Source: Crossaster papposus
Taxonomy: Eukaryota; Echinodermata; Asteroidea; Velatida; Solasteridae
NCBI GenBank assembly: GCA_037893245.1
Contig: JBAIAA010000516.1
Coordinates: 248,001 to 312,000, forward strand
Length of the DNA stretch: 64,000 nucleotides
Direction of reading: 5' to 3'
The notes beneath the pieces were generated by a model that saw only the letters and a program-made list of their open reading frames with translations, searched no databases and was not told the origin of the DNA. This document shows, one piece after another, positions 61,223 to 64,000 of this stretch (position 1 is the stretch's first letter; each line of letters begins with the position of its first letter). The translations under genes were made by a program, and so were the position numbers.

Positions 61223-63610
61223 TTACGTTAACACACGCGTTTCAAATTCGCCATAGGTTTGTGCACACAATCCCCGCCCACAAATAAGCGCATGAAGGAA
61301 AGCATGCCCCGGGAAGGGGTTGGGTGTTAGGAGATAGAGGGGGGCCTCCAGGAATGGCAACATTAGCAATTTGACCCGGGGCATGCTTTGTTAGTATTTT
61401 ATTTCGATTTTCTGAAAATTGTTACGTTAACACACGCGTTTCAAATTCGCCATAGGTTTGTGCACACAATCCCCGCCCACAAATAAGGGCATGAAGGAAA
61501 GCATGCCCCGGGAAGGGGCTGGGTGTTAGGAGATAGAGGGGGGCCTCCAGGAATGGCAAAATTTGCAATTTGACCCGGGGCATGCTTTGTTAGTATTTTA
61601 TTTCGATTTTCTGAAAATTTTCACGTTAACACACGCGTTTCAAATTCGCCATAGGTTTGTGCACACAATCCCCGCCCACAAATAAGGGCATGAAGGAAAG
61701 CATGCCCCGGGAAGGGGCTGGGTGTTAGGAGATAGAGGGGGGCCTCCAGGAATGGCAAAATTAGCAATTTGACCCGGGGCATGCTTTGTTAGTATTTTAT
61801 TTCGATTTTCTGAAAACTTTAACGTTAACACACGCGGTTCAAATTCGCCATAGGTTTGTGCACACAATCCCCGCCCACAAATAAGGGCATGAAGGAAAGC
61901 ATGCCCCGGGAAGGGGCTGGGTGTTAGGAGATAGAGGGGGGCCTCCAGGAATGGCAAAATTAGCAATTTGACCCGGGGCATGCTTTGTTAGTATTTTATT
62001 TCGATTTTCTGAAAACTTTAACGTTAACACACGCGTTTCAAATTCTCCATAGGTTTGTGCACACAATCCCCGCCCACAAATAAGGGCATGAAGGAAAGCA
62101 TGCCCCGGGAAGGGGCTGGGTGTTAGCAGATAGAGGGGGGCCTCCAGGAATGGCACAATTAGCAATTTGACCCGGGGCATGCTTTGTTAGTATTTTATTT
62201 CGATTTTCTGAAAATGTTAAAGTTAACACACGCGTTTCAAATTCGCCATAGGTTTGTGCACACAATCCCCGCCCACAAATAAGGGCATGAAGGAAAGCAT
62301 GCCCCGAGAAGGGGCTGGGTGTTAGGAGATAGAGGGGGGCCTCCAGGAATGGCAAAATTAGCAATTTGACCCGGGGCATGCTTTGTTAGTATTTTATTTC
62401 GATTTTCTGAAAATGTTAACGTTAACACACGCGTTTCAAATTCGCCACAGGTTTGTGCACACAATCCCCGCCCACAAATAAGGGCATGAAGGAAAGCATG
62501 TTCCGGAAAGGGGCTGGGTGTTAGGAGATAGAGGGGGGCCTCCAGGAATGGCAACATTAGCAATTTGACCCGGGGCATGCTTTGTTAGTATTTTATTTCG
62601 ATTTTCTGAAAATTGTTACGTTAACACACGCGTTTCAAATTCGCCATAGGTTTGTGCACACAATCCCCGCCCACAAATAAGGGCATGAAGGAAAGCATGC
62701 CCCGGGAAGGGGCTGGGTGTTAGGAGATAGAGGGGGGCCTCCAGGAATGGCAAAATTTGCAATTTGACCCGGGGCATGCTTTGTTAGTATTTTATTTCGA
62801 TTTTCTGAAAATTTTCACGTTAACACATGCGTTTCAAATTCGCCATAGGTTTGTGCACACAATCCCCGCCCACAAATAAGGGCATGAAGGAAAGCATGCC
62901 CCGGGAAGGGGCTGGGTGTTAGGAGATAGAGGGGGGCCTCCAGGAATGGCAAAATTAGCAATTTGACCCGGGGCATGCTTTGTTAGTATTTTATTTCGAT
63001 TTTCTGAAAACTTTAACGTTAACACACGCGTTTCAAATTCGCCATAGGTTTGTGCACACAATCCCCGCCCACAAATAAGGGCATGAAGGAAAGCATGCCC
63101 CGGGAAGGGGCTGGGTGTTAGGAGATAGAGGGGGGCCTCCAGGAATGGCAAAATTAGCAATTTGACCCGGGGCATGCTTTGTTAATATTTTATTTCGATT
63201 TTCTGAAAACTTTAACGTTAACACACGCGTTTCAAATTCTCCATAGGTTTGTGCACACAATCCCCGCGCACAAATAAGGGCATGAAGGAAAGAATGCCCC
63301 GGGAAGGGGCTGGGTGTTAGGAGATAGAGGGGGGCCTCCAGGAATGGCACAATTAGCAATTTGACCCGGGGCATGCTTTGTTAGTATTTTATTTCGATTT
63401 TCTGAAAATGTTAACGGTAACACACGCGTTTCAAATTCGCCATAGGTTTGTGCACACAATCCCCGCCCACAAATAAGGGCATGAAGGAAAGCATGCCCCG
63501 AGAAGGGGCTGGGTGTTAGGAGATAGAGGGGGGCCTCCAGGAATGGCAAAATTAGCAATTTGACCCGGGCATGCTTTGTTAGTATTTTATTTCGATTTTC
63601 TGAAAATGTT
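61223..63610 (+). repeat. 12-mer HOR, copy 2 (2388 bp frame)
   Basis: Every tag of copy 1 recurs at +2388 up to TAACGGTAAC at 63412. After that the monomer departs (CCCCGAGAAGG, GACCCGGGC with a 1-bp loss), while 61024 continues with AATAGC as in 58636. The exchange point thus lies within the monomer at 61024, roughly between 61028 and 61155. Confidence 0.9.
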
Positions 63611-64000
63611 AACGTTAACACACGCGTTTCAAATTCGCCATAGGTTTGTGCACACAATCCCCGCCCACAAATAAGGGCATAAAGGAAAGCATGCCCCGGG
63701 AAGGGGCTGGGTGTTAGGAGATAGAGGGGGGCCTCCAGGAATGGCAAAATTAGCAATTTGACCCGGGGCATGCTTTGTTAGTATTTTATTTCGATTTTCT
63801 GAAAACTTTAACGTTAACACACGCGTTTCAAATTCTCCATAGGTTTGTGCACACAATCCCCGCCCACAAATAAGGGCATGAAGGAAAGCATGCCCCGGGA
63901 AGGGGCTAGGTGTTAGGAGATAGAGGGGGGCCTCCAGGAATGGCACAATTAGCAATTTGACCCGGGGCATGCTTTGTTAGTATTTTATTTCGATTTTCTG

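Larger units (their letters stand above)
1..64000 (+). repeat. Satellite DNA array, ~199-bp monomer, ~322 copies, single orientation
   Basis: Every line of the window can be read as the same unit, starting TAACGTTAACACACGCG and ending near TTTTCTGAAAATGT. Successive starts are 199 bp apart, or 198 bp when one G is missing from the G-run at monomer positions 117-122. Rare lengths are 200 bp (monomers at 200 and 11530), 188 bp (three 10-bp deletions) and 204 bp (monomer at 55049). No monomer is inverted and no unrelated sequence interrupts the array, so no stretch of the window holds anything else. Such arrays are a eukaryotic feature; a centromeric or heterochromatic location is inference. I do not recognise the family. 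The array continues past both ends. Confidence 0.98.

Noticed and set aside
1..64000. Telomere-like repeat reading of the TTAACG motif
   Set aside because: TTAACG/GTTAAC occurs only twice per monomer at the junction and never forms a short tandem telomeric run.
1..64000. rDNA intergenic-spacer subrepeats
   Set aside because: Spacer subrepeats are usually limited to a few kilobases and flanked by rRNA genes. No rRNA-like sequence is present in 64 kb.

Overview
The whole 64-kb window is one uninterrupted tandem satellite array. It holds about 322 head-to-tail copies of a roughly 199-bp monomer, all in the same orientation. The array fills both edges of the window: it opens on a monomer boundary and ends inside a monomer. 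I see no protein-coding gene, RNA gene, transposon, CRISPR array or unique spacer. The consensus monomer is about 47% GC and keeps 8 CpG sites. Its most distinctive parts are a 14-bp palindrome at the monomer junction (TGTTAACGTTAACA), a pair of perfect 15-bp inverted arms (AAAGCATGCCCCGGG / CCCGGGGCATGCTTT, 61 bp apart), a cluster of G-runs between the arms, and an A/T-rich last 30 bp. A homogeneous array of this size with a near-nucleosomal monomer points to a eukaryotic chromosome (centromeric, pericentromeric or other heterochromatin). I do not recognise the family and cannot name the organism.

Monomers differ by a small set of diagnostic variants, and these recur in the same order over long distances. 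This reveals nested higher-order repeats (HORs) of different sizes: a 6/5-mer at 1.2-3.4 kb, a 4-mer at 6.0-7.6 kb, a 6/8-monomer module at 7.8-10.5 kb that recurs at about 14.9, 16.7 and 19.9 kb, a 9-mer at 14.5-18.1 kb nested in a 16/15-mer at 16.3-22.5 kb, an 11/13-mer at 22.7-28.8 kb marked by a 10-bp deletion, a 9-mer in three copies at 29.6-34.8 kb, a 7-mer at 34.6-36.5 kb, a 13-mer at 39.3-41.9 kb expanded into a 17-mer in two copies at 42.7-49.5 kb, another 13-mer at 48.1-53.3 kb, a dimer at 53.5-54.3 kb, a 9/8-mer at 55.3-58.6 kb, and a 12-mer at 58.8-63.6 kb.

Variants are also zoned along the array. GGAAAAATT stops near 20.6 kb. The five-G (198-bp) form stops near 35.9 kb. GTTACT and AATGGG stop near 46.5 and 47.4 kb. 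AAAACTTTAACG begins only at about 50.3 kb. This is what repeated local unequal exchange or segmental amplification would leave. Several exchange points can be placed inside a single monomer.

The many minus-strand open frames (113, 179 or 245 codons) are by-products of the repeat: the monomer is stop-free in two of three minus-strand frames, and a 198-bp monomer keeps frame. They are not annotated as genes. All monomer positions below count from the T of TAACG as position 1. Copy boundaries are by-eye phase assignments to the nearest monomer unless stated.
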